Shown: positions 32,279 through 43,212, counted from the stretch's first letter. The stretch: 64,000 nt of DNA from Streptomyces sp. NBC_01689 (GCF_036250675.1 NZ_CP109592.1:5146001-5210000), one strand, 5' to 3'. Notes: generated by a model from the sequence alone, not told the origin. A program made the numbers and translations.

Positions 32279-33192
32279 GCGCCGGATCCGCGGGGCTGAC
32301 GGCGCGGCTGAAGGCGTACGAGGGCCGGGCGGCCACCGTCGCGGCCGTGGGCAGGGACCCGGTCAACCGGCCGATGATCCGGCACTGGTGCGAGGCGATG
32401 GGCGACACCAGTCCCGCGTACACGGGGCCCGACGCCGTCGCGCCGCCCACGATGCTCCAGGCGTGGACGATGGGGGGCCTCTCCGGCCAGGTGCGGCGCG
32501 CCGGGCCGTTCGACGACCTGCTCGGGCTGCTCGACGACGCCGGGTGCACCTCGGTGGTCGCCACCGACTGCGAGCAGGAGTACCTGCGGCCGCTGCGGCC
32601 CGGGGACGAGATCACCTACGACACCGTCATCGAATCGGTCTCCGGGTTCAAGACGACCCGGATCGGCGGCGGCTACTTCGTCACGACCCGGATGGAGGTG
32701 CGGTCGGCCGGCGAGCTCGTGGGCACCCACCGGTTCCGGATCCTCAAGTACGCCCCGACGGCCGCCGGGCCGGGAGCCGCCCGGCCGAGGCCGGTCGTGG
32801 GCCGGGACAACGCCGGGTTCTGGGAGGGCGTGGCCGCGTGCCGGCTGCTGATCCAGCGGTGCGCCGGCTGCGGGACGCTGCGCCTTCCCTGGCTGCCGGG
32901 ATGCGGCGCGTGCGGCTGCCCGGAGTGGGACACCGTCGCGGCGAGCGGTGAGGGGACCGTCTATTCGTACGTGGTCATGCACCATCCGCCGTTCCCCGCC
33001 TTCGACCCTCCCTACGCGGTCGGTCTGATCGAGCTGTCCGAGGGCGTGCGGATCGTGAGCAACGTGACGGGTGTGCCGTACGACAAGGTGCGGATCGGGA
33101 TGCCCGTGCGGCTGGAGTTCGAGCGCTACGACGAGGACCTGGTCCTGCCGGTGTTCCGGGCCGGGGACGGCGCCGGGGGAGGCGGGCGCTGA
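32275..33192 (+). CDS. MaoC-like hydratase fused to DUF35 (ChsH2-like)
   Basis: The 305-residue, two-domain protein has an N-terminal hot-dog (FAS1/MaoC dehydratase) domain with VNRPMIRHWCEAMGDTSPAY and the substrate-handling segment RPLRPGDEITYDTVIESV, up to about residue 155. A C-terminal DUF35 domain follows: a zinc ribbon (CAGCGTLRLPW, CGACGC) and an OB fold ending in GMPVRLEFERYDED. In mycobacteria ChsH2 forms a hydratase with ChsH1, and its DUF35 part binds the aldolase Ltp2. Homologues of both partners follow here. The GTG start overlaps the previous stop by 4 bp. Confidence 0.9.
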   Translation: MSAGSAGLTARLKAYEGRAATVAAVGRDPVNRPMIRHWCEAMGDTSPAYTGPDAVAPPTMLQAWTMGGLSGQVRRAGPFDDLLGLLDDAGCTSVVATDCEQEYLRPLRPGDEITYDTVIESVSGFKTTRIGGGYFVTTRMEVRSAGELVGTHRFRILKYAPTAAGPGAARPRPVVGRDNAGFWEGVAACRLLIQRCAGCGTLRLPWLPGCGACGCPEWDTVAASGEGTVYSYVVMHHPPFPAFDPPYAVGLIELSEGVRIVSNVTGVPYDKVRIGMPVRLEFERYDEDLVLPVFRAGDGAGGGGR

Positions 33193-33193
33193 C

Positions 33194-34339
33194 ATGGACT
33201 TCACGCCCACCGAGGAGCAGGCGGCGGCTCGCGGCCTGGCCGCCCGGATCTTCGGCGACCTCGCCACGCACGAGCGGCTGTCCGCCGCCGGGACCGGCGG
33301 GGACGCCGAGCTGTGGAAGGCGCTCTGCGCGGCCGGGCTGGTGGCCAGTGTGGCGCAGACCGGACTCCTCGGTCTGGTGCTGCTCCTGGAGGAACAGGGA
33401 CGGACCACCGCTCAGGTGCCGTTCGCGGCGACCTGCGCGTACGGGCTGCTGCCGGTGACGGCGCACGGCTCGCCGGGGCAGCGGGAGCGGCTGCTGCCCT
33501 CCATCGCGGACGGCACGGTGGTGGTGTGCGGCGCGGTCTGCCCGCCGTCGCCGGTCCGTGCCGTGGGCGAGGGGCGGCTGACCGGTGTCGTCCCGGTGGT
33601 GCCGTGGCTGCGGGACGCCACCCACGCGCTGGTCGCCGACGACCGGCGGCGGCTGTGGCTGGTGCGGACCGCCGAAGCGCGCTGCGAGCCCGTGGAGCTG
33701 ACGGCGCCCTGGTCGGCGGGGCGGCTCACGCTCGACGGCACACCGGGCGAGCGACTGGGCGCGGACGCGGACCCGGCCGCGGAAGTGCACCCGGACGCGG
33801 CGGCGGGCGGTGCGGCGGTACGGGAGCGGGCCGGTGGCGTCCTTCCTGCCGGAGGTGGCTCCCCGGCCCGGGACGCCGGGAGGATCCACGCGGACGTGCT
33901 CGCCACCGCCCGGACCGCCTTCGCGGGGCTGCAGGCCGGTGTGTGCGCGGGATCGCTCGCGCGCGCGGTGGAGCACACCAACACGCGCGAGCAGTTCGGC
34001 CGCCCGCTCGCCACCCACCAGGCCGTGCAACTCCGGGCGGCCGACGCCTACATGGACACCGAGGCGATCCGGGTGACGGCGTACGAGGCGGCCTGGCGGC
34101 GCGATGAGGGACTGCCCTACGCGACCCACGCCCTGACCGCGGCCTGGTGGGCGTCCGAGGCGGGCCGGCGGGTCGTGCACACGGGCCAGCATCTGCACGG
34201 AGGGACCGGCGCCGATCTGGAGCACCCCGTGCACCGGCACTTCCTGTGGGGCCGGCAGCTCGACGCGTACCTGGGCTGTGGCGACGAAGTGCTGCAGGAA
34301 CTAGGAGAGTTGCTGGTGAGGAGCGAGGGAGGGACATGA
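33194..34339 (+). CDS. Acyl-CoA dehydrogenase (ChsE1/FadE28-like)
   Basis: The 381-residue ACAD-family protein starts MDFTPTEEQAAARGL. The middle beta domain is shortened and lacks the usual T/S-x-P-x-A-G-S-D sequence; instead it runs GAVCPPSPVRAVGEGRL. The C-domain is good (HTNTREQFGRPLATHQAVQ, HTGQHLHGGTGADLEHP). Residues about 190-235 are an Ala/Gly/Asp-rich insertion. Such an incomplete FAD partner is what ChsE1-type subunits look like: in heterotetrameric ACADs one subunit lacks full FAD-binding capacity. One base separates it from the upstream gene. Confidence 0.85.
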   Translation: MDFTPTEEQAAARGLAARIFGDLATHERLSAAGTGGDAELWKALCAAGLVASVAQTGLLGLVLLLEEQGRTTAQVPFAATCAYGLLPVTAHGSPGQRERLLPSIADGTVVVCGAVCPPSPVRAVGEGRLTGVVPVVPWLRDATHALVADDRRRLWLVRTAEARCEPVELTAPWSAGRLTLDGTPGERLGADADPAAEVHPDAAAGGAAVRERAGGVLPAGGGSPARDAGRIHADVLATARTAFAGLQAGVCAGSLARAVEHTNTREQFGRPLATHQAVQLRAADAYMDTEAIRVTAYEAAWRRDEGLPYATHALTAAWWASEAGRRVVHTGQHLHGGTGADLEHPVHRHFLWGRQLDAYLGCGDEVLQELGELLVRSEGGT

Positions 34340-34785
34340 CGGCCGACGAGGACGTGCCGAGGACGGGGCGGACCGGGGATCCGCCGCCGCCCAGAGCGGG
34401 CGACGTGCTGGCGCCGCTGGAGATCGAGATCACGCGCACGCTGATCGTGGCCGGCGCTCTGGCCTCGCGGGACTACCAGGACGTGCACCACGACCCGGAG
34501 CTGGCGCGGCGCAAGGGGGCGCCCGACATCTTCATGAACATCCTGACCACCAACGGCCTGGTCGGCAGGTACATCACGGACCACTTCGGACCGCGCGCCG
34601 TCCTGCGCAAGGTCGCCATACGGCTGGGCGCCCCCAACCACCCTGGCGACACCATGGTGTTGACCGGCACGGTCGAGGAGGTCTCGGGCTCCACGGCGAC
34701 GGTCCGGGTCGTCGGGACGAACGGCATCGGCAGCCATGTGACCGGCACGGTCACGGTCACCCTCCCGGCCGGGGGCGCCGCGTGA
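34336..34785 (+). CDS. MaoC-like hydratase (ChsH1-like)
   Basis: The 149-residue single hot-dog domain protein has the R-hydratase-type catalytic segment ALASRDYQDVHHDPELA (Asp and His) at about residues 44-60, then IFMNILTTNGLVGRYITDHFG and HPGDTMVLTGTVEEV. It is short, as expected for ChsH1, which pairs with the MaoC half of ChsH2. ATG overlaps the preceding stop (ATGA). Confidence 0.9.
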   Translation: MTADEDVPRTGRTGDPPPPRAGDVLAPLEIEITRTLIVAGALASRDYQDVHHDPELARRKGAPDIFMNILTTNGLVGRYITDHFGPRAVLRKVAIRLGAPNHPGDTMVLTGTVEEVSGSTATVRVVGTNGIGSHVTGTVTVTLPAGGAA

Positions 34786-35972
34786 GCGTACGGACGAGGG
34801 ACCGCCTCGGCGGACGGGCCGCGATCGCCGGGATCGGGGCCACCGAGTTCTCCAAGGACTCCGGGCGCAGCGAGCTGCGGCTCGCCGTCGAGGCGGTGCG
34901 GGCGGCGCTCGACGACGCGGGACTCACGCCCGCGGACGTGGACGGCATGGTGACGTTCACCATGGACACCAGCCCGGAGATCACCGTCGCCCAGGCGGCC
35001 GGCATCGGCGAACTGTCCTTCTTCTCGCGGATCCACTACGGCGGCGGGGCGGCCTGCGCGACCGTCCAGCAGGCGGCGCTCGCGGTGGCCACGGGCGTGG
35101 CCGAAGTGGTGGTCTGCTACCGGGCGTTCAACGAGCGGTCGGGACGGAGATTCGGCGCCGGGGTGCGGCAGCGGGAGCCGTCGGCCGAGGGGGTGGCGCT
35201 CGGCTGGGGACTGCCGTTCGGGCTGCTCACCCCCGCCTCCTGGGTGGCGATGACGGCCCAGCGGTATCTGCACCGGTACGGACTGACGCCCGAGGCCTTC
35301 GGCCCGGTCGCGGTGGTGGACCGCAGACACGCGGCGACCAACCCGGCGGCGTACTTCCACGGCAGACCGATCACCCTCGCCGATCACGCCGCCTCGCGGT
35401 GGATCGTGGAGCCGCTGCGCCTGCTGGACTGCTGCCAGGAGACGGACGGCGGTCAGGCGCTGGTCGTCACCTCGGTGGAGCGGGCCCGGGACCTGCCGCG
35501 TCCGCCGGTGGTGATCACGGCGGCCGCCCAGGGGGCCGGCCGGGCCCAGGAACAGATGACGAGTTTCTACCGGGACGATCTGACCGGGCTGCCGGAGACG
35601 GGAGTGGTGGCGCGGCAGTTGTGGCGGAACTCGGGGCTGACCCCCGCGGACATCGACGTGGCGATCCTGTACGACCACTTCACACCGTTCGTGCTGATGC
35701 AGCTGGAGGAGTTCGGGTTCTGCGGGCCGGGGGAGGCCACGGATCTCGTCGCCGCGGAGAGCCTGCCGCTCAACACCCACGGGGGACAGCTCGGGGAGGC
35801 GTACCTGCACGGGATGAACGGGGTGGCGGAGGCCGTCCGGCAGCTGCGCGGCACGTCCGTGAACCAGATACCGGGCGCCGTCCGCGCCTTGGTCACCGCG
35901 GGGACCGGGGTTCCCACCTCGGGGCTGATCCTGGGGGCGGACGGGGAGGAACGGGCGCGCGGGGTCTGGTGA
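34782..35972 (+). CDS. Thiolase-fold lipid-transfer protein (Ltp2-like aldolase)
   Basis: The 396-residue thiolase-superfamily protein is of the SCP-x/Ltp type. The N-half starts AAIAGIGATEFSKDSGRSELRLA, the region of the thiolase nucleophile reads GGGAACATVQQAALAVATG, and the C-half holds ILYDHFTPFVLMQLEEFGFC and LNTHGGQLGEAYLHGMNGVAEA. Ltp2 performs the retro-aldol step that releases propionyl-CoA from the steroid D-ring side chain in complex with the DUF35 domain. Being fifth in this operon after ChsE/ChsH homologues, that is the most likely role. GTG start overlaps the preceding stop. Confidence 0.9.
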   Translation: MSVRTRDRLGGRAAIAGIGATEFSKDSGRSELRLAVEAVRAALDDAGLTPADVDGMVTFTMDTSPEITVAQAAGIGELSFFSRIHYGGGAACATVQQAALAVATGVAEVVVCYRAFNERSGRRFGAGVRQREPSAEGVALGWGLPFGLLTPASWVAMTAQRYLHRYGLTPEAFGPVAVVDRRHAATNPAAYFHGRPITLADHAASRWIVEPLRLLDCCQETDGGQALVVTSVERARDLPRPPVVITAAAQGAGRAQEQMTSFYRDDLTGLPETGVVARQLWRNSGLTPADIDVAILYDHFTPFVLMQLEEFGFCGPGEATDLVAAESLPLNTHGGQLGEAYLHGMNGVAEAVRQLRGTSVNQIPGAVRALVTAGTGVPTSGLILGADGEERARGVW

Positions 35973-36139
35973 GGACACCCGCGGGGACTGGCGGGACGGC
36001 GGCCGCGGCGGCTCCCCACGGGTCTCTCAGGGGCGAACCCTCAGGGGGCGGGCGCCGCTCGTCCACCCTCAGGAGGTGGAGCGGACCCCCCACCTACAAC
36101 CTGAGGGGGACACGGCTTCGGGACCTCCGGCCGATCCGA

Positions 36140-36158
36140 AGGAGTAGGGGTCACTCCT
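36140..36158 (+). promoter_or_regulatory. Inverted repeat upstream of the ECF sigma gene
   Basis: AGGAGT-AGGGGTC-ACTCCT (six-base arms, seven-base spacer) ends 12 bp before the sigma factor ATG. The left arm could itself be a ribosome site; sequestered in the hairpin it might limit translation. Confidence 0.4.
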
Positions 36159-36169
36159 AGCGTGGAGTC

Positions 36170-36742
36170 ATGACCACACCCGTCTGCACCAGCGGTGCGA
36201 ACGTCGCGACGCGGACCTCGGCGTACCCGTCGTACTCGTCCTACCCGTCCTATCCGTCGTTCACGTCGTACATGAAGGCGCGTCAGCCGGTGCTGCTGCG
36301 CACCGCCCGGTCGCTGACCGCCAACCCGAGCGACGCGGAGGACCTGCTGCAGACCGCGCTGACCAAGACCTACGTCGCATGGGAGCGGATCGAGGACCAC
36401 CGGGCGCTCGACGGTTACGTACGGCGCGCGCTGCTGAACACGCGGACGTCGCAGTGGCGCAAGCGCAAGGTCGACGAGTTCGTGTGCGACGAGCTGCCGG
36501 AGCCCGACGGGGTGGCGGCCGGGGACCCGGCCGAGCAGCAGGCGCTGCACGACGCGATGTGGCGCGCGATCATGAAGCTGCCGGCGCGGCAGCGGGCCAT
36601 GGTCGTCCTGCGGTACTACGAGGACCTGAGCGAGGCACAGACCGCGGAGGTGCTCGGCGTCTCCGTCGGGACGGTGAAGTCGGCCGTGTCGCGGGCCCTG
36701 GGCAAGCTGCGTGAGGACCCCGAGCTGGAGCCCGTGCGCTGA
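36170..36742 (+). CDS. SigE-family ECF RNA polymerase sigma factor
   Basis: The 190-residue sigma-70 family protein has region 2 at about residues 40-105 (LLRTARSLTANPSDAEDLLQTALTKTY, then DGYVRRALLNTRTSQWRKRK) and region 4 at 130-180 (LPARQRAMVVLRYYEDLSEAQTAEVLGVSVGTVKSAVSRAL). Before region 2 sits an odd tyrosine/serine/proline stretch with repeated YPSY units (YPSYSSYPSYPSFTSY), encoded by a small DNA repeat at about 36228-36276. No anti-sigma gene is adjacent; the next gene is an acyl-CoA ligase on the same strand, about 220 bp away. Confidence 0.92.
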   Translation: MTTPVCTSGANVATRTSAYPSYSSYPSYPSFTSYMKARQPVLLRTARSLTANPSDAEDLLQTALTKTYVAWERIEDHRALDGYVRRALLNTRTSQWRKRKVDEFVCDELPEPDGVAAGDPAEQQALHDAMWRAIMKLPARQRAMVVLRYYEDLSEAQTAEVLGVSVGTVKSAVSRALGKLREDPELEPVR

Positions 36743-36887
36743 CCGCGGGCCAGGGTCCGGCGATCCGCTCCCCGCTCCGCCCCGTGCTCCCTCCGGGGCC
36801 CGCCCGGCCGCCCCGCCGACCGTCCCGGCGTGCGTCACCGCCGCCGTCCCACCCCCCTGTGACTTGATCGATCACCCGGAACTAGTG

Positions 36888-36905
36888 ACATACCGCGCGG
36901 TATGT
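36888..36905. promoter_or_regulatory. 18-bp perfect palindrome upstream of the acyl-CoA ligase
   Basis: ACATACCGCGCGGTATGT lies 59 bp before the ligase start in the promoter gap. Perfect palindromes with ATACCG...CGGTAT arms are typical TetR-family operators. No TetR gene is adjacent. Confidence 0.6.
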
Positions 36906-36963
36906 GCGCAGAATCAGCGCAACCCTTACCACCGCGTAGGCAATGTCGCCCCGGGAGGACGCC

Positions 36964-38619
<1,656 letters not shown>

Positions 38620-38769
38620 TCCCCGCACGCCGGGCGGGCGGCCCCACGGCTCCCCGCCCGGCGTACCCGCGGCTCACCACGTACGGACACCGGAGCGGGC
38701 CCCCACGGACACCGGCACCCCGGCCGTACGCCCACCGGAACGGGAGCCGGAGCCCGGGCCGTACACATC

Positions 38770-38826
<57 letters not shown>

Positions 38827-38934
38827 GGCCCGTACGGACGCGGCCGACCGCGCTCCCGGACGACGCCGTCGACCGGGCGGGACCCGGATCGCCGTCGTGC
38901 GGGCCCGAGGGCGCCGGAGGCCCGGCGCGTCGGG

Positions 38935-41900
38935 TCAGTTGGTGCCGATCCGTGCCAGCAGGTCGACGATCCGGTCCTGCACCTCGGCGCTCGTCGAGCG
39001 TTCCGCGAGGAACAGCACCGTCTCCCCCGCGGCGAGCCGCGGCAGTTCGGACGGGTCGACGGCGGCGGTGTAGACGACGAGCGGCGTGCGGTTCAACTGC
39101 CCGTTCGCCCGCAGCCAGTCGACGATCCCGGCCCGTCGGCGCCGTACCTGCATCAGATCCATCACGACCAGGTTCGGCCGCAGCTGCGAGGCCAGCGTCA
39201 CCGCGTCCTCGTCCGTGGACGCCCGCGCGACCTGCATGCCGCGCCGCTCCAGGGTCGAGGTCAGCGCCAGCGCGATCTCCGCGTGCTCCTCGATGAGCAG
39301 CACCCGCGGCGGATGCTGCTCGGAGTCCCGGGGCGCCAGCGCCTTCAGGAGCACGGCGGGATCGGCGCCGTACGCGGCCTCGCGCGTCGCCTGTCCGAGC
39401 CCCGCCGTCACCAGCACCGGGACCTCGGCGGCGACGGCGGCCTGGCGCAACGACTGGAGCGCGGTGCGGGTGATCGGGCCGGTCAGCGGGTCGACGAAGA
39501 GCGCGGCCGGGAACGCGGCGATCTGCGCGTCGACCTCCTCGCGCGAGTGCACGATGACCGGCCGGTAGCCGCGGTCGCTCAGCGCCTGCTGGGTCGTCAC
39601 GTCCGGAGCAGGCCACACGAGCAGCCGGCGCGGGTTGTCCAGCGGCTCGGGCGGCAACTCGTCGTCCACGGGCCGCGGATGCGGCTGGTCGGCGACCTCG
39701 ACCGCGCCGCCGGGACCGTCCAGCGGCTCGGGGCCCTCGTCGGCGTTCTCGTCCGGGGCTCCTATGGCGTACGACCGTCCGGCGCCGTCGGTGGCGCCGG
39801 GCAGCCGGGCCCCGGGGGTCTGGCCGGCCGTCGGGTGGGCGCGGGCTCCGGTCTCCGGGCGCTCGACGACGGGTTCCGGGGGCGTGCCGAGCTTGCGGCG
39901 GCGGCCGGAGCCGTTCGTCGCGTGCGGGGGAGGCGTGGCGGACTGCGCCTGCGCCGTCTGTGATCCGCCCGCACCGGCCGGGCGGGCGAACGGGACGCCC
40001 TGCCCGAGCGTCCGCACGCTGATCGCGCGGCCCTGCGTCGAGTTGGGGTCGACGGGCGCGGCGGCTTCGGCGGGCAGCGGCTGCGCGACCCGTGCCTGCG
40101 CCTGCGGTCGCAGCTGCGGCTGGGCCTGCGCGGGCAGTTCGGGAGGCAGGGGGGTGCCCTGGGCCTGGGCCGGGGCAGGGCTCTCGGGCCGGGGCTGCTG
40201 CCGGGGCTGCTGCCGGGGGGCGGCCGCTGCCGCTTCCGGCTGTACGGGTGCGGGGGCGCCGGGAGTCCCGGCGCCGGAGGTGTCCTCGGTGCTCGGGGCG
40301 GGCCAGGCCTGGGGGGAGACGGGCGTGACGCCCGCGGCGGGCCGGGCCTGTCCGGGAACGGCCTGTCCGGGAAGCCCCGGCATCGGGGGCGACTGTGCCG
40401 GGACGCCCTGCGCGGCGGCTCCCGCCGGACCGGACGGGACGGCACCCGGCGGGACGGCACCGTGCCGGACGGGCGCCGACCGGACCTGGGGCGCCGGGAT
40501 CGCGCCGGGCGGCACCGTGCCCGGCTGGGCCGGGGCCGACGGCTGCTGTGCGCGGCGCCGGCCCGACGGCGCGGAGACCGGGTGCGGCTGGGGCGGGGTG
40601 TGCTCGTCGGCCGAGTCGGCGGACCCCACCCCGTGACGGTTCGCGTCGCCCTGGCCTGGCCCGGCCTCGCCCCCCTGCTCCAGGAGCCGCTGCTGGGCGA
40701 GTTGGGCCTGCTGCGCCTGCTGGGCGCGGATGTACTCGGGCGAGCGGTCCGCGTCCGCGGGCGGCAGCGCGAACACGGGACGGGCACCGGTGTCCTGGGC
40801 GGCCGCGGCGCGTTCGGCCGCCGCGGCGAGCGCGCGGCGGCGCCGCCCGCCGGCCGGCGTACCGGAACCCTCGGCGGGCGAACCGGCCCCGTGCTGGACC
40901 TGGTTGCCCGGCGTACCGGACGCACTCACCGCGATCTGGGCGCCGGGGGCGCCCGGGGCGCCGGCGGCCACGGGCAGGGCGGGCGGCAGGGCGTGCTGTT
41001 CGCCGTCCCGCCGGGCACGCCGTCCGGACGGCCCGGTGGTCCCGGACGGCCCGGTGGATCCCGACGGTCCGGTGGGCCCGGACGGCAGGGGCACTCCCTG
41101 CGGAGGCACCGTCCCGCCCAGTCCCGTCCCCACGGCCGCGGTGCCCGCGCCGTGCTCGCCCGCCATGACGACCGCGCCTTCGGAGACGGCCTCGTTCCCG
41201 CCGTCACCCGCGCCTTCGGCTCCGCTCGGCCGCCCGCGCCGGCGGCCGGTGCCGTCGTCTCCGGAGACCTCGGCGCCGGAGCCCTGCGCGGGCACGGACA
41301 CCTCCACGGCCTCCTGTTCACCGGCCGCGCGCCGACGGCGCCGTCCGGTGGGGGCGACCGCGCCGTTGTCGGGCGGCGTCTGCTCCCCGCCGGCGACCTC
41401 GCTCTCCAGGAAGGCGTCGACGGAGGACCGCCGGGCCCGCCGCCTGCCGCCTCCCTGGTGCGAGGCCTGCTCGGGCAGCGCGACCTCGGCGCCGGTGGCG
41501 AGCGGGGCCTCGATCTGCGGCAAGGCGGCGACGGGCGGGACGACCGCCCCGGCGCCGGTTCCGATCGGCACCTCGAGCACGAACGCGCTGCCGCTCATGC
41601 CGGGCACCTCGTGCGTCTGCAGCACGCCTCCGTGCGCGCGCACGATCCCGCGCACGATCGGCTCGTGCACCGGGTCTCCCCCGGCGTACGGCCCGCGCAC
41701 CTCGATCCGTACGACCTCGCCGCGCTGTGCCGCCGCGACCACGACGGTGTTGTCCATGTAGCCGCCCGCGGAGACGGGCGTGTTGCCGGTCGCGTCGACG
41801 CCCGCGACGTCCGCGACGAGGTGCGCGAGGGCCCGCGCCAGCAGCCCGGCGTCGACCTCGGCCTCGATGGGCGGCGCGTGCACGGCGAACTGCACGCGCC

Positions 41901-43212
41901 CGGGCCCGATCAGTTCGACGGCGCCGTCGACCCCGGCCGCGACGACCGCGTCGAGCATGACGTTGGTCCGGACGATCTGTTCGGCTCCGGCGTCGAGCCG
42001 CTGGTAGCCGAGCACGTTGTCGACCAGCGTCGTGATCCGTGAGTAACCGGCCGCGAGGTGGTGCAGGACCTGGTTGGCCTCCGGCCACAGCTGACCGGCG
42101 TCGTCGGCGGCGAGCTTCGACAGCTCGCCGCGCAGCTGGTCGAGCGGCCCGCGCAGGGACTGCCCGAGCACGGCGAGCAGCTGGTCGTGCCGGGCGGCCA
42201 GCGCCTCGTAGCGGTCCTTCTCGCGCTCACCGAGCGCCGCGTAGCGCTCGTCGCCCGCGGCGAGTTCCTCCTCGTGCCGCTCGCGCACCTCGGCCAGCTC
42301 GGCCGCGTGCCGCTCGCGCAGCGCGTCGAGTTCTCCGGCGTGCTCCTCGCCGATCCGTACGAGTTCCTCGGCGTGCCGGGTGGCCTCGGTGTCCTTCTCC
42401 TCGACGAGGGTGTCGTACGGGCGGCGGTCGGTGAAGGTCATCACGGCGCCGACGAGCTGGTCGCCGTCGCGGACCGGGGCGGTGGTGAGGTCGACCGGGA
42501 CCTTGTCACCGGACTTGGACCACAGCACCTGCCCGCGCACCCGGTGCTTGCGCCCGGAGCGCAGGGTGTCCGCGAGCGGGGACTCCTCGTACGCGAAGGT
42601 CTCGCCGTCGGCGCGGGAGTGCAGGATGAGGGAGTGCAGGTCCTGCCCGCCGAGGTCGCTGGCCCGGTAGCCGAGTATCTGGGCGGCCGCCGGATTGACG
42701 AGGACGACCCGGCCCTCGGTGTCCGTGCCGACGACGCCCTCGGCGGCGGCCCGCAGGATCATCTCGGTCTGCCGCTGTGAACGGGCGAGTTCGGCCTCGG
42801 TGTCGACGGTGCCCGACAGATCGCGTACGACGAGCATGAGGAGTTCGTCGGCGGTGTAGCCGTGGCTGTCGTAGGCCTGCCGGCCGTCCTCCAGGTTCGC
42901 GCTGGTGACCTCGACGGGGAACTCGCTCCCGTCGGTCCGCCGCGCGACCATCCGGGTCGGCTTGGTCCGCCCGCGCTCGTCGATGGTGTCGGGCCTGCGC
43001 ATGGACCCGGGGATCAGCCGCGAGTCGAACTGCGGAAGCAGGTCGAGCAGGCCCCGCCCCACCAGCGCGGTGCCCGGGGCCTCGAAGGCCTCCAGGGCGA
43101 TGGTGTTGGCGTTGACCACGGTTCCGTTGGTGTTGACCAGCACCAACGCGTCGGGCAGCGCGTCCAGTATGGCTGCGAGGCGAGCAGCGCCTCGGGATGG
43201 CCTGCTGCTCAC
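38935..43212 (-). CDS. Giant PAS - pseudo-histidine-kinase - receiver protein
   Basis: The 1425-residue protein has a first PAS domain (residues 10-130, AILDALPDALVLVNTNG), a second PAS (145-265, MILRAAAEGVVGTDTEGR) and a coiled coil rich in Glu/Arg (280-345). A kinase-like dimerisation/ATPase region follows at 345-560. There the expected H-box histidine is missing (LLAVLGQSLRGPLDQL in place of a SHELRTPL type) and canonical N/G boxes are absent. About 650 residues of Pro/Gln/Gly/Ala-rich linker come next, then a C-terminal receiver (PRVLLIEEHAEIALALTS, aspartate in LVVMDLMQ). It is probably a signalling scaffold rather than an active kinase. No separate regulator gene is adjacent. Confidence 0.88.
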   Translation of the reverse strand: MSSRPSRGAARLAAILDALPDALVLVNTNGTVVNANTIALEAFEAPGTALVGRGLLDLLPQFDSRLIPGSMRRPDTIDERGRTKPTRMVARRTDGSEFPVEVTSANLEDGRQAYDSHGYTADELLMLVVRDLSGTVDTEAELARSQRQTEMILRAAAEGVVGTDTEGRVVLVNPAAAQILGYRASDLGGQDLHSLILHSRADGETFAYEESPLADTLRSGRKHRVRGQVLWSKSGDKVPVDLTTAPVRDGDQLVGAVMTFTDRRPYDTLVEEKDTEATRHAEELVRIGEEHAGELDALRERHAAELAEVRERHEEELAAGDERYAALGEREKDRYEALAARHDQLLAVLGQSLRGPLDQLRGELSKLAADDAGQLWPEANQVLHHLAAGYSRITTLVDNVLGYQRLDAGAEQIVRTNVMLDAVVAAGVDGAVELIGPGRVQFAVHAPPIEAEVDAGLLARALAHLVADVAGVDATGNTPVSAGGYMDNTVVVAAAQRGEVVRIEVRGPYAGGDPVHEPIVRGIVRAHGGVLQTHEVPGMSGSAFVLEVPIGTGAGAVVPPVAALPQIEAPLATGAEVALPEQASHQGGGRRRARRSSVDAFLESEVAGGEQTPPDNGAVAPTGRRRRRAAGEQEAVEVSVPAQGSGAEVSGDDGTGRRRGRPSGAEGAGDGGNEAVSEGAVVMAGEHGAGTAAVGTGLGGTVPPQGVPLPSGPTGPSGSTGPSGTTGPSGRRARRDGEQHALPPALPVAAGAPGAPGAQIAVSASGTPGNQVQHGAGSPAEGSGTPAGGRRRRALAAAAERAAAAQDTGARPVFALPPADADRSPEYIRAQQAQQAQLAQQRLLEQGGEAGPGQGDANRHGVGSADSADEHTPPQPHPVSAPSGRRRAQQPSAPAQPGTVPPGAIPAPQVRSAPVRHGAVPPGAVPSGPAGAAAQGVPAQSPPMPGLPGQAVPGQARPAAGVTPVSPQAWPAPSTEDTSGAGTPGAPAPVQPEAAAAAPRQQPRQQPRPESPAPAQAQGTPLPPELPAQAQPQLRPQAQARVAQPLPAEAAAPVDPNSTQGRAISVRTLGQGVPFARPAGAGGSQTAQAQSATPPPHATNGSGRRRKLGTPPEPVVERPETGARAHPTAGQTPGARLPGATDGAGRSYAIGAPDENADEGPEPLDGPGGAVEVADQPHPRPVDDELPPEPLDNPRRLLVWPAPDVTTQQALSDRGYRPVIVHSREEVDAQIAAFPAALFVDPLTGPITRTALQSLRQAAVAAEVPVLVTAGLGQATREAAYGADPAVLLKALAPRDSEQHPPRVLLIEEHAEIALALTSTLERRGMQVARASTDEDAVTLASQLRPNLVVMDLMQVRRRRAGIVDWLRANGQLNRTPLVVYTAAVDPSELPRLAAGETVLFLAERSTSAEVQDRIVDLLARIGTN

